Assembly: GCA_013314755.1 (NCBI GenBank)
Contig: JABUFA010000013.1
Location: 30,808 to 94,807, forward strand
DNA: 64,000 nt
Source: Chthonomonadia bacterium
GTDB lineage: Bacteria > Armatimonadota > HRBIN16
Reading direction: 5' to 3'
The position numbers and the translations under genes are program-made. The first letter of the stretch is position 1, and each line of letters begins with the position of its first letter. The notes under the pieces are model-generated. The model worked only from the letters and a program-made list of their open reading frames with translations. It had not been told where the DNA came from and did not search any database. Below are positions 63,969 to 64,000 of the stretch, in pieces.

Positions 63969-64000
63969 ATGCCACAACTGCTCCTGCGTCTACCAGAAGT
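63969..64000 (+). CDS. start of a gene running off the right edge
   Basis: AGGAGG (63957-63962) lies 6 nt before ATG 63969, and ten codons (MPQLLLRLPE) are visible. Nothing can be said about its function. The 110 nt before it hold no other feature that I recognise. Confidence 0.6.
   Translation, partial: MPQLLLRLPE

Overview
The window looks like chromosomal DNA from a GC-rich, probably thermophilic bacterium of the Armatimonadota type. The inference rests on three DUF1559 prepilin-like proteins with near-identical [20 protein letters not shown]-termini and H-X9-DG C-termini, on AraR-like GntR/LacI regulators, and on many unusual glycoside hydrolases. No rRNA or taxonomic marker was compared, so this is an inference. 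Housekeeping genes present are topA, era, thrC, uvrC-rapZ-yvcK, dapB, pnp, rpsO, proS and prmC, with tRNA-Thr(UGU) and tRNA-Lys(UUU).

Layout. 1-3.8 kb: a LacI-type repressor controls an operon of a DUF1559 prepilin, a small one-helix membrane protein and a clan-A glycoside hydrolase that runs off the left edge. 3.9-7.7 kb: two exported proteins, each with one in-frame stop near its C-terminus after which the same frame stays protein-like. 7.9-12.2 kb: topA, era and a nitrilase-family enzyme. 12.2-18.4 kb: sugar or polyol genes (BadF/GlcNAc-type kinase, RpiR/SIS regulator, a fused sugar isomerase plus ribulose-phosphate-type epimerase, two zinc dehydrogenases). 18.5-28.4 kb: two more regulator/prepilin/small-membrane-protein cassettes flank a tRNA, a kinase-like SPOR protein lacking the HRD aspartate, a GH127-like protein and a GH99-like protein. 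28.4-34.7 kb: a tricorn-like protease, tRNA-Lys, thrC and an MFS transporter.

34.6-45 kb (mostly minus strand): yvcK, rapZ, a YvlD-like protein and uvrC; a RAYT transposase flanked on both sides by its probable REP palindromes; then dapB, an M16 peptidase, pnp and rpsO. 45-48.7 kb: a URO-D-like protein, an eight-repeat CRISPR array with leader, promoter and terminal palindrome but no cas genes in view, and an archaeal-type prolyl-tRNA synthetase. 48.7-56.7 kb: prmC and a fucose/fructan cluster (DUF6785 membrane protein, GH32, GH95, GH29). 56.7-64 kb: a 42-nt-repeat coiled-coil protein with a nuclease-like C-terminus, then a polysaccharide cluster (heparinase II/III, AlgD-like GDP-mannose dehydrogenase, glycosyltransferase) and a CPA2 antiporter.

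The most notable pattern is the recurrent cassette: a sugar-type repressor, a DUF1559 prepilin and a small membrane protein with a PPP..QD / GD[FW].KL.PE signature. It occurs three times with permuted gene order, each time beside carbohydrate genes. It suggests that substrate-specific pseudopilin-like surface components are induced together with polysaccharide degradation.
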